A stretch of DNA of 56,680 bases from Sulfurimonas sp. (GCA_027063645.1 JAMORK010000046.1:1-56680); one strand, 5' to 3'; positions 1 through 8,502 are shown, numbered from the stretch's first letter. Notes: generated from the sequence alone by a model not told the origin. A program made the numbers and translations.

Positions 1-105
1 ACTTGCAGCAATTGGTGATATACCCATAAATTTAAGGGCATCACGACGACTCATACCCTCTTTATTTACAACTTCATCCATAAAGTCTAGTTTTTTATCT
101 GACAT
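1..105 (-). CDS. N-terminal fragment of a Tat-type exported protein (cut by window edge)
   Basis: Only the first 35 codons are in the window; the gene runs off the left edge. The start ATG at 105 has a purine-rich ribosome site (AAAGGGA) just upstream and lies 15 bases after the stop of the DUF3373 porin gene, so it is probably the third gene of that operon. Residues 19-28 read SRRDALKFMG, a twin-arginine motif followed by the start of a hydrophobic stretch, so the protein is probably folded and loaded with a cofactor before export. Tat-exported flavoproteins of the sulfide dehydrogenase / sulfide:quinone oxidoreductase type are common in sulfur-oxidising relatives and would fit, but nothing in these 35 residues proves that. 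Confidence 0.7.
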   Translation of the reverse strand, partial: MSDKKLDFMDEVVNKEGMSRRDALKFMGISPIAAS

Positions 106-120
106 TTTATATCCCTTTTT

Positions 121-1506
121 TTAGTATGTATAACGTAAGAAGATTCTTAAATCTTGTGCACTTGTTGCATCACCATCTTGTAGTTCAGGATCTGCCCAGA
201 ATTGTTCTATATTTGATTTGTATTTATAATCCATATATGTATATCTGATTTGTGTAGAGAAGTACTTATTGATAATTGGTAAGTTCCAATACACTTCATA
301 AGCATTACCACGGGTAGCTATCTTCGATCCACTTAAGGTATCTTCTGCCCAAGTCATAGGTGCCCAGTATTTACTTCCGTAGTTATACTCAAATCCAAGA
401 TGCCCATTATCAGTGATTAAATCCGGCATAATAAAACCTGTCCAGAAGCTATATCCTGTTTTTGTTTTATCACTTCCAAGCATTGTATAGCCTGATTTTG
501 GTACACTTGTTGTGAAAGCACCAGAAATAAAGAATGTTGAATCATCAAGAAAATCATTATCCTCATTGAGTCCATTAACTTCTAAAGATACTGCACCCAT
601 ATGTTTATCTCCAGCACCTGTTACAGCTCCTGCCGGATTCATTGCAGATATAAGATTAGTATTAGCACCCATAAAATCATTAATATATGTATACTGTGCC
701 ATTAAATCAAATTGTCCATCATTATAGATAGAGATTGGCATAACAAAGAAGTTTACATCTGTATCTACAGCATCAACTGAAGTATATGGAGTTCCATAAT
801 AAGATGTTTGATTGATATTATCATATGAACGTCCTGCAACAAACTTCACATAAGAACCCTCTAGTCCAAAGAGGTTATCTACTTTAAGCATTGCAGCATC
901 AACTTCCATATTTGTAATATGTGCTAAAGGTGAACCTGGGTTTTTCGTTCCTTCTCTATGATTTGCTAAGAAACCATCAGATGCAGCACGACGTCCGGCA
1001 CTAATACTAATAGGGTGCTCTGTATCTTTATTAAATGTATAAATAAAATAAGCTTGACGTAATTTAAAAGTTACATCATCAGGTTTAGAACTAGCACGCC
1101 AATTTACATTTTGAAAAGGATCAGTAGATGGTAAATCATTTCCTCCCCATGTACTGTAAACTGCCATTTGTCCACGGAAAACTAAGCCATCTACAGGTGA
1201 AGCTGCCATGCCTAACCATAATCTATTGGTAAATACAGCTGAGTTTGTAACATCTTTAGCATTTTTTCTATTATATTTTAAACCATCATAAGCTGTTCTA
1301 AAATCAATATCCCATTTTATATTATCATTTGATGTTTGCTTTTTTATTTTTGAGATAGATCTCGTTTGAGATTTTTGCTTTTTTTCTAACTTATCTATTT
1401 TAAGCATTAATGCTTCAATTTGTGCTTTCATATCTGATATGTCATCAGCAAAAGCATTCATAGTCAAGCCACTTATAACAGCGAGTGAGAGGAAGACTTT
1501 TTTCAT
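121..1506 (-). CDS. DUF3373-family outer-membrane porin-like protein
   Basis: 461 residues. A signal peptide covers about residues 1-21 (cleavage after AFA), then a short coiled coil (about 22-60, rich in K, L, E and Q), then a long beta-rich region with many aromatic residues ending in a C-terminal tyrosine (LRYTY), as expected for an outer-membrane barrel. This layout matches the DUF3373 family that is abundant in Sulfurimonas and relatives and is thought to act as a porin; the substrate is unknown. The start at 1506 follows TAAGGAC. It is the middle gene of an operon between a small cytochrome-like protein and a Tat-type protein, and an intergenic hairpin lies just upstream of its ribosome site. 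Confidence 0.8.
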   Translation of the reverse strand: MKKVFLSLAVISGLTMNAFADDISDMKAQIEALMLKIDKLEKKQKSQTRSISKIKKQTSNDNIKWDIDFRTAYDGLKYNRKNAKDVTNSAVFTNRLWLGMAASPVDGLVFRGQMAVYSTWGGNDLPSTDPFQNVNWRASSKPDDVTFKLRQAYFIYTFNKDTEHPISISAGRRAASDGFLANHREGTKNPGSPLAHITNMEVDAAMLKVDNLFGLEGSYVKFVAGRSYDNINQTSYYGTPYTSVDAVDTDVNFFVMPISIYNDGQFDLMAQYTYINDFMGANTNLISAMNPAGAVTGAGDKHMGAVSLEVNGLNEDNDFLDDSTFFISGAFTTSVPKSGYTMLGSDKTKTGYSFWTGFIMPDLITDNGHLGFEYNYGSKYWAPMTWAEDTLSGSKIATRGNAYEVYWNLPIINKYFSTQIRYTYMDYKYKSNIEQFWADPELQDGDATSAQDLRIFLRYTY

Positions 1507-1545
1507 ATGTTGTCCTTATAATATTTTGATATTTGAGTAGAGGAG

Positions 1546-1568
1546 TATAAGTGCACTAGGCACTTATA
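1546..1568 (-). other. Intercistronic hairpin between cytochrome-like gene and porin gene
   Basis: A perfect 9-base stem (TATAAGTGC pairing with GCACTTATA) around a 5-base loop lies just after the stop of the cytochrome-like gene. On the transcribed strand it is followed by ACTCCTC and not a T run, so it is not a convincing intrinsic terminator. It could be an mRNA-stabilising or processing hairpin that sets different expression levels for the two genes. Confidence 0.45.
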
Positions 1569-1571
1569 AAA

Positions 1572-1898
1572 TTAACAAGATGGAATATTACCACTGTCAC
1601 TTGCAAAATCATTTACGAAGTCGTAAAGATGTGAAGAGAATTTCTTTTTAAATTTTGAGCTATCAAAGAAATCTTTTCCAGCTGGACAAGCTTCTGTCAT
1701 CACTTTTCCAAGTTCACCATTATCTTTTGCATCAGCCCACTCATCTTGAGTATGTTTTGCTGCAAAAACACCACCACTAAAACCACATACTGATTTTAAT
1801 TTTTTTTGATAAATTCTTTGACCTTTATCTGCATCTGCACTTGCTGTAGTTGCTAATAAACCTAAACCAATAATTACCGATAATGCTACTTTTTTCAT
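1572..1898 (-). CDS. Small periplasmic cytochrome c-like protein without a heme-binding motif
   Basis: 108 residues with a clear signal peptide (1-21, cut after ASA). The mature part looks like a class I cytochrome c fold protein (starting DKGQRIYQKKL), but there is no CXXCH motif. Where heme would attach it has Cys38 in VCGFSGG, followed by the conserved-looking segment FAAKHTQDEW at 45-54. Two more cysteines lie at 71 and at the C-terminal residue 108. This heme-less type recurs in epsilonproteobacteria beside sulfur and respiratory genes; its role is not known to me. Start at 1898 has AAGGAATTGAA upstream. First gene of the operon with the DUF3373 porin. Confidence 0.72.
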   Translation of the reverse strand: MKKVALSVIIGLGLLATTASADADKGQRIYQKKLKSVCGFSGGVFAAKHTQDEWADAKDNGELGKVMTEACPAGKDFFDSSKFKKKFSSHLYDFVNDFASDSGNIPSC

Positions 1899-1933
1899 TT
1901 CAATTCCTTAACTTATTTTTATGATAAGAAACG

Positions 1934-1939
1934 ATTATA
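1934..1939 (-). promoter_or_regulatory. Likely -10 element for the cytochrome-like/porin operon
   Basis: On the minus strand this reads TATAAT, preceded by TTTG and AT-rich DNA without a clear -35 box, which is typical for the epsilonproteobacterial sigma-70 promoter. It would give a transcript start near 1927, about 30 bases upstream of the start codon at 1898. Confidence 0.5.
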
Positions 1940-1953
1940 CAAATTTTAACTTT

Positions 1954-2022
1954 AAGATAATATAAACTTAATTATCTTATTTATGATGATTATACTATTA
2001 TTAAAACCATCAATTATCTTAT
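1954..2022. repeat. Three copies of an AAGATAAT-type motif upstream of the cytochrome-like gene
   Basis: AAGATAAT occurs at 1954-1961 and its reverse complement ATTATCTT at 1971-1978 and 2013-2020; the last two are part of an identical 11-mer AATTATCTTAT (1970-1980 and 2012-2022). The first two form an inverted repeat with a 9-base spacer, just upstream of the predicted promoter. This could be an operator, but in such AT-rich DNA chance repeats are common. Confidence 0.3.
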
Positions 2023-2084
2023 ATAAAATCTGGACTAAATAAATAAAAATTATAATGTGCTAAGAGGAAAGAAAGTGTGGAAAC

Positions 2085-2108
2085 ACCCTTAAACAAAGAA
2101 GTTTAAGA
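2085..2108 (-). terminator. Weak terminator-like hairpin after ridA
   Basis: A 9-base stem with one G-T pair (CTCTTAAAC against GTTTAAGGG on the minus strand) and a 6-base loop lies about 10 bases after the ridA stop. It is followed by TGTTTCC, only a short T run, so termination may be weak. It marks the end of the operon running from 7505. Confidence 0.45.
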
Positions 2109-2118
2109 GGCTTGAGTA

Positions 2119-2493
2119 TTATTTAAGAAGAGCTACAGCGTCGATTTCTACTAAGGCATTTTTAGGTAGAGTTTTTACGGCAACAGTTGCACGAGCTGGT
2201 TTATGTGCCCCAAATGCATTTTCATAAATTTCATTAATTGTTACAAAATCATCCATTGATGCAATAAAAATAGTTGTTTTTACAACTAAATCCATAGAAC
2301 TTCCTGCCTCTTCTAGAACTGCTTGAAGGTTTTTTAACACTTGTTTTGTTTGAATAACAACATCATCTTCTAACATAATACCCTCTGGAGTGAGTGCGAT
2401 TTGTCCTGATGTATACACCATACCATTAGCTACCACTGCTTGAGAGTATGGACCTATTGCTGAGGGTGCTTTACTTGTTTGTACGAATTTCAT
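2119..2493 (-). CDS. ridA: RidA/YjgF/TdcF-family enamine/imine deaminase
   Basis: 124 residues, the usual family length. The reading frame is open further upstream, but the ATG at 2493 has a good ribosome site (AAAGGAAAAG) and gives the family start MKFVQTSKAPSAIGPYSQ. Conserved family features are GPYSQA, the TSGQI strand, and the C-terminal block PARATVAVKTLPKNALVEID with the substrate-binding arginine and the acidic residue. RidA hydrolyses reactive 2-aminoacrylate and related enamines made by PLP enzymes, in the cytoplasm. It begins one base after the stop of the thioredoxin-like gene and is the last gene of the operon. Confidence 0.92.
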   Translation of the reverse strand: MKFVQTSKAPSAIGPYSQAVVANGMVYTSGQIALTPEGIMLEDDVVIQTKQVLKNLQAVLEEAGSSMDLVVKTTIFIASMDDFVTINEIYENAFGAHKPARATVAVKTLPKNALVEIDAVALLK

Positions 2494-2494
2494 T

Positions 2495-2908
2495 TTACTT
2501 TTCCTTTGTTTTGTTTTTTTCATCTGCTTGATGTGCGTTATCCATAAAAGAATCAAATATCTCTATACAACGATGTCCTAAAGAGGAGTATAAAATCTTT
2601 CCATCTGCATCAACAAAATAGTGACGAGGAACGGGAGCTGTTTTAAACTGCTCAGGTATCTTTACCTGATCTCTTGACATATGGATAGTTACAAACTCTT
2701 GAAGAAGTCGTTTTTTAATCCCTTCATCTTGAAGTGTTGTAGCTTCAAACTTTCTACACCATCTACAAGAATCAGATGTTATAAAGATATAAACAAGTTT
2801 ATGCTCTTGCTTTGCTTCTTGAAGTGCAGCTTTATAATCACTTGGCCAGTCGATATCTGCACCAAAAAGTGATAATGTAAAAAGTATACTTAATAAAATT
2901 GTTTTCAT
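2495..2908 (-). CDS. Periplasmic thioredoxin-like protein (DUF255/thioredoxin_7 type)
   Basis: 137 residues from the ATG at 2908; this start has GGGAG at good spacing, lies 2 bases after the dapE stop and gives a clean signal peptide (MKTILLSILFTLSLFGA). An earlier in-frame ATG at 2920 would overlap dapE and bury the ribosome site. The mature protein has a thioredoxin fold with the redox motif SDSCRWCRKFE (CRWC), where the first part resembles SoxW/DUF255-type disulfide reductases, and a cis-proline-like segment PVPRHYFVDADGK. It probably reduces periplasmic disulfides; the partner is unknown. Part of the operon with dapE and ridA. Confidence 0.8.
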   Translation of the reverse strand: MKTILLSILFTLSLFGADIDWPSDYKAALQEAKQEHKLVYIFITSDSCRWCRKFEATTLQDEGIKKRLLQEFVTIHMSRDQVKIPEQFKTAPVPRHYFVDADGKILYSSLGHRCIEIFDSFMDNAHQADEKNKTKEK

Positions 2909-2910
2909 AT

Positions 2911-4008
2911 CTACTCCCAAATCTCAATAAGTGTTTTAAAGACTCTGTATAAATCTTCAAGCTCTTTTTTTGTTGTTCTTTCATTCACTGAATGAATCGT
3001 ATCATTTTTTACACCAAACTCAATCACATCAATCCCAAAAGGTGCCATAAAACGTGCATCACTTGTACCACCTGCTGTGGAGTGTTTTGGTTTTATCTGA
3101 GTAACTTCTTCTATCGCTTTATCTATCTTTTGTACTATTTTTGTATCTGTTAATGTTTTAAATGGGTAAGAGCCTTGTGTTAAACGCAGCTCATAGTCTA
3201 GTCCATCAAAATGTTTAGCTATAAAGGCTTTAATCTCATCTTGAGTAATGTTTGTATTGTTACGAACATTAAACATCATCTTAAGCTCATTTGGAGTTAC
3301 ATTAGTCACCTCCATACCAGAGCGAATGTCTGTTACAACAAACTTACTCGGAGCAAAATGCTCATCTCCACTATCTAAATCTACTCCTGCCATATCACCT
3401 AAAATTTTAGCTATGTTATGGATAGGGTTTATCGCCTTTTCAGGATAAGCGGCATGACCTTGCTTCCCTTTGAGTGTTAAATAGCCGTTGATGCTTCCGC
3501 GACGACCAACTTTGATAGCATCACCAAATCTCTCTTCACATGTTGGTTCGGCAACAACGACTGCATCGGGGAGCATCGCGTTTTCTTTAAGATACTCTAA
3601 GACTTTAATCGTTCCATAAGTTGCTTCACCCTCCTCGTCTGAGGTTAAAAGTAAAGAGAGAGTTCCTTTAAAATCTTCTACCTCTAAAACAGCCTGAGTA
3701 AACGCGGCCACTCCTGACTTCATATCTTGTGTGCCACGACCATAGATATAGCCATCTTTTTCTACTGCTTTATAAGGGTCTGTATCCCAGCCCTCTCCTG
3801 CAGGAACAACATCTACATGTCCAGCAAAACAAAGATGCTCCCCCTCTGAAAACTTTTTATAGATAAAAAGATTTTTTACATCTTCTACATCTATACGAAC
3901 TGCTGTAAAATCGGGTAGATACTCCTCAATAAAATCAAGTAAGCCACCATCGTCTGGCGTTTCACTTTTGGATTCTATAAGAAATTTAAAAAGTTCTATA
4001 ATATTCAC
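2911..4008 (-). CDS. dapE: Succinyl-diaminopimelate desuccinylase
   Basis: 365 residues, family length. An M20-family metallopeptidase that hydrolyses N-succinyl-LL-2,6-diaminopimelate in lysine and peptidoglycan precursor synthesis. Metal ligands and catalytic residues are visible: GHVDVVPAG (His64, Asp66), RGTQDMKSG (Asp95), TSDEEGEA (Glu125/Glu126) and a C-terminal histidine in NDTIHSVNE. The dimerisation domain contains [13 protein letters not shown] and INPIHNI. It ends 2 bases before the thioredoxin-like gene and starts 3 bases after the small lipoprotein gene. Confidence 0.95.
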   Translation of the reverse strand: MNIIELFKFLIESKSETPDDGGLLDFIEEYLPDFTAVRIDVEDVKNLFIYKKFSEGEHLCFAGHVDVVPAGEGWDTDPYKAVEKDGYIYGRGTQDMKSGVAAFTQAVLEVEDFKGTLSLLLTSDEEGEATYGTIKVLEYLKENAMLPDAVVVAEPTCEERFGDAIKVGRRGSINGYLTLKGKQGHAAYPEKAINPIHNIAKILGDMAGVDLDSGDEHFAPSKFVVTDIRSGMEVTNVTPNELKMMFNVRNNTNITQDEIKAFIAKHFDGLDYELRLTQGSYPFKTLTDTKIVQKIDKAIEEVTQIKPKHSTAGGTSDARFMAPFGIDVIEFGVKNDTIHSVNERTTKKELEDLYRVFKTLIEIWE

Positions 4009-4011
4009 AGG

Positions 4012-4356
4012 TTAGTTTCCTGGGTTCTCATAAAATATATATGGTGTTGCAAAATTACTTATCTCAAAGTAAAGTTTTTTCTCACCTGGATCTACTTTAT
4101 AATTTTGGTTAAGATCTAGGTATCCATATCCGTATCTATAGTTTCTTGGTGTTGTTCCATCTGTTGCAGTTGCCGTTGTGAGTTTATCTATCTTAATAAA
4201 ACGCTGTACAAGTTTTCCACCCATATAGATATCTAAAACGCCATCTGTTCCTGTCCAGTTTTGGATACTACGTCCTATTTTGTTTTGTGTCTCTTGTGTA
4301 CATCCACTTATAAAAAGTGCTAATGCTACTGAGATAATTAAAATTACTTTTTTCAT
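4012..4356 (-). CDS. Small lipoprotein of unknown function
   Basis: 114 residues. The N-terminus is a lipoprotein signal with lipobox ISGC at Cys19. The mature part is short, beta-rich and tyrosine-rich (RNYRYGYGYLDLNQNYK) with an aspartate/asparagine-rich DLNQNYKVDPGEKK stretch that could be a loop. I do not recognise a named family; similar lipoproteins occur in related genomes. The start codon overlaps the trpC stop (TAATG), so it is translationally coupled within the operon. Confidence 0.75.
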   Translation of the reverse strand: MKKVILIISVALALFISGCTQETQNKIGRSIQNWTGTDGVLDIYMGGKLVQRFIKIDKLTTATATDGTTPRNYRYGYGYLDLNQNYKVDPGEKKLYFEISNFATPYIFYENPGN

Positions 4357-5147
4357 TACTGTGCTCCATTTTTTAAGATTTTTAGTGCTTCTTCTTCGTT
4401 ATCTGTTCGCATTAAAGACTCACCAACTAAGAAAGCATCTACTCCTGCTTTACTTAGGTCTTCAAGCTGACCATGCTCATAGATACCACTCTCTGCAACA
4501 ATAATTTTTCCATTAGGAATAAGAGGGATAAGCTCATAAGAGAGGTTCATATTCATCTCAAATGTTTGTAGATTTCTATGGTTAATCCCTATGATATCTG
4601 CACCTGCATAGATAGCTTTAACAAGGTCTGGCTTATCGTGCACCTCAACAAGAGCTTCCATACCTAAGTGTCTTGTATAATTTAATAAATCTTTAAGCTC
4701 TTTTTTACTCAGTGCAGCTGCAATAAGTAAGATAAAGTCAGCACCATGCACCATCGCCTCAAGGATTTGATACTTTGAGATGATAAAATCTTTTCTCAAA
4801 AGTGGAATCCCTACATAACGACGAATACCGCCTAGGTAATCTAAACTCCCTTGAAAGAAATGGGGTTCTGTAAGTATAGAGATAGCACTTGCACCTCCAC
4901 GTTCATATGCCTGAGCAATCGCTAAAGGATCAAAATCTTCACGGATTACACCTTTTGAGGGAGAAGCTTTTTTCACCTCTGAGATAATTCTGTATGGGTC
5001 TTCCTCTGTAGCTTTCAAAAATGGAATAACATCACGAGGTACTCTAGCATTAAATGCAAGTGAACGCCCTAACCAATCAAGAGAGAACTCTTTCTCTCTC
5101 TTTACTAAATCTTCTTTTGTTCTTTTTATAATATCATCTAAAATCAT
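4356..5147 (-). CDS. trpC: Indole-3-glycerol phosphate synthase
   Basis: 263 residues, the length of the monofunctional enzyme. It closes the indole ring from CdRP in tryptophan synthesis. Conserved TIM-barrel segments are [12 protein letters not shown] (catalytic Lys, substrate binding), [16 protein letters not shown] (catalytic Lys), [24 protein letters not shown] and VAESGI. Not next to other trp genes here; it sits in a mixed housekeeping operon, 3 bases after the TPR lipoprotein gene. Confidence 0.96.
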   Translation of the reverse strand: MILDDIIKRTKEDLVKREKEFSLDWLGRSLAFNARVPRDVIPFLKATEEDPYRIISEVKKASPSKGVIREDFDPLAIAQAYERGGASAISILTEPHFFQGSLDYLGGIRRYVGIPLLRKDFIISKYQILEAMVHGADFILLIAAALSKKELKDLLNYTRHLGMEALVEVHDKPDLVKAIYAGADIIGINHRNLQTFEMNMNLSYELIPLIPNGKIIVAESGIYEHGQLEDLSKAGVDAFLVGESLMRTDNEEEALKILKNGAQ

Positions 5148-5150
5148 CGT

Positions 5151-6449
5151 TTATTTTTTACCTTTACTAGTTTTTATACATTGGTTTATCTTTTTAAGAT
5201 GGAGGAGAACTTCTGGCTCATCTGAACCCTCTAAAGTCATCACTTTGTTCATCACATCTTTAGCCTTTTTACAATTTCCCATTTTATAGTATCCCCATGC
5301 AAGAGAATCGAGATAAAATGAGGAGTTTGGTTGTACTTTGAGTACCTCATGAATATACTGCATCCCTTTTTTTACATCAACATCATGATCAATCAAAATA
5401 TAACCAAGATAATTTAAGTAGATTGGACTTTTATCTTCTTGAGTCACTCTTTGTAATTTTTCAATAACACTTGATAAAACTTTTTTATCGAGTGATTTGT
5501 CTTGTGATTCGTACTCATATATAGCACTTTGTCCAAGATAATGAGGATCCCGTGTTTGTTCATAAAGCTTGTCTGCTAAAGGGTAAGCTTTTTTATAATT
5601 TTTTGTAACAGAGTAAAGTTGTAAAAGAGTATCTTCATCTTTATAGGAATGTTCCAAAAAGTCTATAAGTTTCAGGTACTCTTTTTTATATCCATAAATT
5701 TGTACTATCTTTTTTGCAATCTCTTCATTGTTTGAAAGAGAGTAGAGTCTTAAGTATGTTGAGAGAAGCCCATCAATATTGTTTTCATTACTATAAAAAC
5801 CTATAAGTCTATTGCATATACGTTCAGAGCATCCATGCACTCGTGTATGTGTTTCAAGTTGTGCTATCGCTTCTTTTGTTTTATGCAGATTTACATACAA
5901 TACAATTGCCATTCTATCAAGAACCTCTTCTGAATAGTTCTTAATATAAGCACTCTCAAGATATTTCAATGCAGTTTCAAACTCTTTTCTTTGTATATAG
6001 ATATCGCTTACTAAGATATAATCATCAATCTCAGGAGAAGATTGTATAAGTTGCAATGCTAGATTTTGTGCTTCTAAAAATTTTTGTTCTGCTACTAAAG
6101 CAACTACTTTATAACGGATTAGCTTATGATCTTCTAACGATCCTTGAGTGAGTGCATCTACCCTTTGGATCACTTCTTTGTTTGCTTTTCTCACTAAATC
6201 ATTTTCTAAGGAGCGGTACAAGTACTCTTTTTTAGTTGATTTTTCATATAAAATATTAAAAAGTTCTGAGGCTGATTTATGATCACGGATTTGTTCTGCT
6301 CGAAGTGCAAAGATGATATACATATCTTCTTTTGCAAAAGCTTTTTGGTTTGATCTAAGTGGAACTTTTTTTTCAATATCTGGAGTTAATGATCCACATG
6401 CAACAAACAATAAAGGAAACAAACAGATAATTATTAATTTTTTATACAT
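5151..6449 (-). CDS. TPR-repeat outer-membrane lipoprotein
   Basis: 432 residues from the ATG at 6449 (a TTG directly before it is less likely). The N-terminus is a lipoprotein signal with lipobox FVAC at Cys18. The rest is almost entirely helical with tetratricopeptide-type repeats, clearest in the C-terminal third (YLNYLGYILIDHDVDVKKGM and FYLDSLAWGYYKMGNCKKAK). Such proteins act as scaffolds in the cell envelope; the DSLAWGYYKMG segment is typical of a common epsilonproteobacterial and proteobacterial TPR family. The function is not known. It overlaps the YkgJ-like gene by 8 bases. Confidence 0.8.
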   Translation of the reverse strand: MYKKLIIICLFPLLFVACGSLTPDIEKKVPLRSNQKAFAKEDMYIIFALRAEQIRDHKSASELFNILYEKSTKKEYLYRSLENDLVRKANKEVIQRVDALTQGSLEDHKLIRYKVVALVAEQKFLEAQNLALQLIQSSPEIDDYILVSDIYIQRKEFETALKYLESAYIKNYSEEVLDRMAIVLYVNLHKTKEAIAQLETHTRVHGCSERICNRLIGFYSNENNIDGLLSTYLRLYSLSNNEEIAKKIVQIYGYKKEYLKLIDFLEHSYKDEDTLLQLYSVTKNYKKAYPLADKLYEQTRDPHYLGQSAIYEYESQDKSLDKKVLSSVIEKLQRVTQEDKSPIYLNYLGYILIDHDVDVKKGMQYIHEVLKVQPNSSFYLDSLAWGYYKMGNCKKAKDVMNKVMTLEGSDEPEVLLHLKKINQCIKTSKGKK

Positions 6450-6822
6450 CAATTATTCCAGGACATTCTTCTTTTAGTTCATCAACTCTTTGCTTATAAT
6501 AATCCCAAAATGGGAATGTTTTACACTGTGTTGGTCTGGCCTCATATATCTTACAACCGTTACTCTCTCTATCGTAAAAGACACACTCATAAGAGTCTTC
6601 AAAAAGGTTTTCTTTAAGAGAGTATTTGTACCCTTTTTTATAGAGATATTTTACTGCAAAATCATTAACATTTAGATTTAAAAGTTTGGCAATTGATTCT
6701 ATCTCTGTTTTATTGACATAGATGTAACCACTCTCACCGGTACAACATCTTCCTTGACACTCTTCACAAGCCTTTGGATCAAAGGCATAAGGATAACCCT
6801 CTTTTTTCATTAAATCTGACAT
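6442..6822 (-). CDS. YkgJ-family cysteine cluster protein
   Basis: 126 residues. The cysteine pattern is that of the YkgJ / UPF0153 zinc- or iron-chelating family: CEECQGRCC at 18-26, then CVFYDRESNGCKIYEARPTQC, with the family phrase RPTQCKTFPFW. Such proteins are proposed to bind a metal or Fe-S cluster; the true role is unknown. Two starts are possible: ATG 6822 (used here, weak ribosome site) or ATG 6810, which would overlap the stop of the upstream methyltransferase gene as TAATG and shorten the protein by four residues. Confidence 0.85.
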   Translation of the reverse strand: MSDLMKKEGYPYAFDPKACEECQGRCCTGESGYIYVNKTEIESIAKLLNLNVNDFAVKYLYKKGYKYSLKENLFEDSYECVFYDRESNGCKIYEARPTQCKTFPFWDYYKQRVDELKEECPGIIDV

Positions 6823-7505
6823 TTTATACTCTGTGTTGAAGATTTTGCATAGATCTCCTGTGCTTTTTTTGAAATATTATCTCCCTCAAATGCTACAAGA
6901 GGTGGCCAAACTTTCATATTGGATTTAGAGCCATTTCTTGCATGTATCATGACAAGAGAGGCTGTTTTATCTATCTTTGGATGAACAAACTGTACATCTA
7001 CTAATCTCATTTTCACCTTCTCTAAGGCAGCAGATATATCCCCAAAAGCATTTGGATCGTAACAAAATACAAAATGGGAATGGGGCTTAAGTAAACGCGA
7101 CACCTTTTTAAAAAATGGCTCTATAGGTAAACTCGTGTTATATCGTGCATGTTGTAAGATCTCATTCTTACTTTTTTGTACACCCTCAGGGTAAAAAGGG
7201 GGATTTGAGACAATGTAGTCATATTTTTTAGATTCATCAAGTTCTAAAAAATCAGATTCAAAAAGCTCATAGTCTATCTTATTTACTCTTGCATTTGTTT
7301 TAGCATACTTAACAAAAACTTCTTGTTTCTCTACCGCACTCAAACTTAGCTTTGGATAATCCCTTGCAACTAAAAGACCAACTATACCACACCCTGCCCC
7401 AACATCTAGCATGGTGCCACGAGGTTGAAAAGAACTGATAAAATCATAAAGATACAATGAATCTGAGTTGTAACAGTAACCAGATTCGGGTTGGTAAAGA
7501 AGCAT
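6810..7505 (-). CDS. Class I SAM methyltransferase, tRNA1(Val) A37 N6-type (TrmN6-like)
   Basis: 231 residues. The N-terminus begins LLYQPESGYCYNSDSLYLYDF, followed by the SAM motif LDVGAGCGIVGLLVA (about 36-51) and the catalytic signature VSNPPFYPEG (about 97-106), which is the NPPF/Y motif of N6-adenine and N5-glutamine methyltransferases. Together with the missing N-terminal PrmC domain this points to the TrmN6/YfiC group that methylates A37 of tRNA1(Val). The exact substrate is inferred. It is the first gene of the operon that ends with ridA and is divergent from kdsB. Confidence 0.82.
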   Translation of the reverse strand: MLLYQPESGYCYNSDSLYLYDFISSFQPRGTMLDVGAGCGIVGLLVARDYPKLSLSAVEKQEVFVKYAKTNARVNKIDYELFESDFLELDESKKYDYIVSNPPFYPEGVQKSKNEILQHARYNTSLPIEPFFKKVSRLLKPHSHFVFCYDPNAFGDISAALEKVKMRLVDVQFVHPKIDKTASLVMIHARNGSKSNMKVWPPLVAFEGDNISKKAQEIYAKSSTQSIKCQI

Positions 7506-7535
7506 AGTTTGATATAACCTTTAGTCTTACTTTGA

Positions 7536-7541
7536 TATAAT
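7536..7541 (+). promoter_or_regulatory. Likely -10 element for kdsB
   Basis: TATAAT in the context TTTGATATAATTTTG, 30 bases before the kdsB start, predicting a transcript start near 7548. No clear -35 box, which is usual for this phylum. Confidence 0.5.
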
Positions 7542-7571
7542 TTTGTAATTATAACTCAAAGGCTTTAAAGT

Positions 7572-8288
7572 ATGATTATTATTCCTGCACGTTTAGCATC
7601 AACACGTTTTCCACAAAAAGTTATTGCCGACATTGGTGGGCTTCCTATGGTTGTTAGAACAGCAAAAAGGGTTGCACATCTTGATAGAGTTGTTGTTGCT
7701 GCAGATGATGAGAAAATCATACAAATCTGTAAAGATCATGGTGTTGAAGCGATGCTTACCTCAACAACACATAAAAGTGGAACAGATAGAATCCATGAGT
7801 GTGCTACCATTTTAAACCTAGATGATGATGAAATTATTATCAATGTACAAGCGGATGAGCCATTTATAGAACCAGATGTTGTAGAAGTTCTCATGCAAAG
7901 ACTTCAAACTCTCCAAAAAGAGAAAGAGCCTTTTATCATGGGGAGTTGTTATAACTCCATCAATGCAGAATCTGCAGAAGACCCGAACTTAGTAAAAGTA
8001 GTGCTTGATAGTGACAATAATGCCATCTACTTCTCGCGTTCACTTATACCATACAACAGAAGTGGAAGAGCAAACTACTTTGGGCATATAGGGATCTATG
8101 GATTTTCTAAAAAAAGTTTACAAGAGTTTTGTAATCTTTCAGATGCCCCTATAGAAGATATAGAAGGTCTAGAACAACTCCGTGCCATCCACCACCAAAA
8201 GAAAATAACTATGATTAAAGTAGCTTCAACTGGTTTTGGAATAGATACAAAAGAGGATTTAGCAAGAGCTATAGAAATTTTTCTCTAA
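7572..8288 (+). CDS. kdsB: 3-deoxy-manno-octulosonate cytidylyltransferase
   Basis: 238 residues. Activates Kdo to CMP-Kdo for lipopolysaccharide core synthesis, in the cytoplasm. The N-terminal nucleotide-binding motif is IIPARLASTRFPQKVIADIGG (2-22, shown in part), then VVVAADDEKI, and VQADEPFIEPDV with the metal-binding aspartate. Later ARAN-like YFGHIGIYGFS and IEDIEGLEQLRA match the family. Single-gene unit on the plus strand; its stop overlaps the convergent stop of the 68-residue gene by 3 bases. Confidence 0.96.
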   Translation: MIIIPARLASTRFPQKVIADIGGLPMVVRTAKRVAHLDRVVVAADDEKIIQICKDHGVEAMLTSTTHKSGTDRIHECATILNLDDDEIIINVQADEPFIEPDVVEVLMQRLQTLQKEKEPFIMGSCYNSINAESAEDPNLVKVVLDSDNNAIYFSRSLIPYNRSGRANYFGHIGIYGFSKKSLQEFCNLSDAPIEDIEGLEQLRAIHHQKKITMIKVASTGFGIDTKEDLARAIEIFL

Positions 8289-8491
8289 ACCCTTGGTTTA
8301 ATGTAGATTGTAAAGTCTCCAAACTGTTCAGTCATAGAAAACTGATGTTTTTGACAGAAGTTAGATGCCATTATTCTCATTAGATATTCGGCTTCCTCTT
8401 TTGCTTCCTCTTTAGTAGCAAATTCTTGTTTTTCAGTAAAACCATTTTTTATAAAACATGAACATGGGTTTTGCACTTGAACCTTATACAT
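8285..8491 (-). CDS. Small conserved protein at the end of the chemosensory operon
   Basis: 68 residues with a good ribosome site (AAAGGAA) and start at 8491, 11 bases after the stop of the large response regulator, so it is the last gene of the chemosensory operon. It has a mixed alpha/beta pattern: an N-terminal strand (YKVQVQN), a charged helix (KEEAKEEAEYLMRIMASNF) and a C-terminal strand (FTIYIKPR). Cysteines lie at 10, 12 and 46 (PCSCF, NFCQKH). I do not recognise a family. It could be a small domain for binding a partner; function unknown. Confidence 0.65.
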   Translation of the reverse strand: MYKVQVQNPCSCFIKNGFTEKQEFATKEEAKEEAEYLMRIMASNFCQKHQFSMTEQFGDFTIYIKPRV

Positions 8492-8502
8492 AAAAAATTC
8501 CT

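Noticed and set aside
2493-2556. N-terminal extension of RidA
   Set aside because: The extended frame overlaps the thioredoxin-like gene and lacks the family start; AAAGGAAAAG in front of ATG 2493 decides the start.
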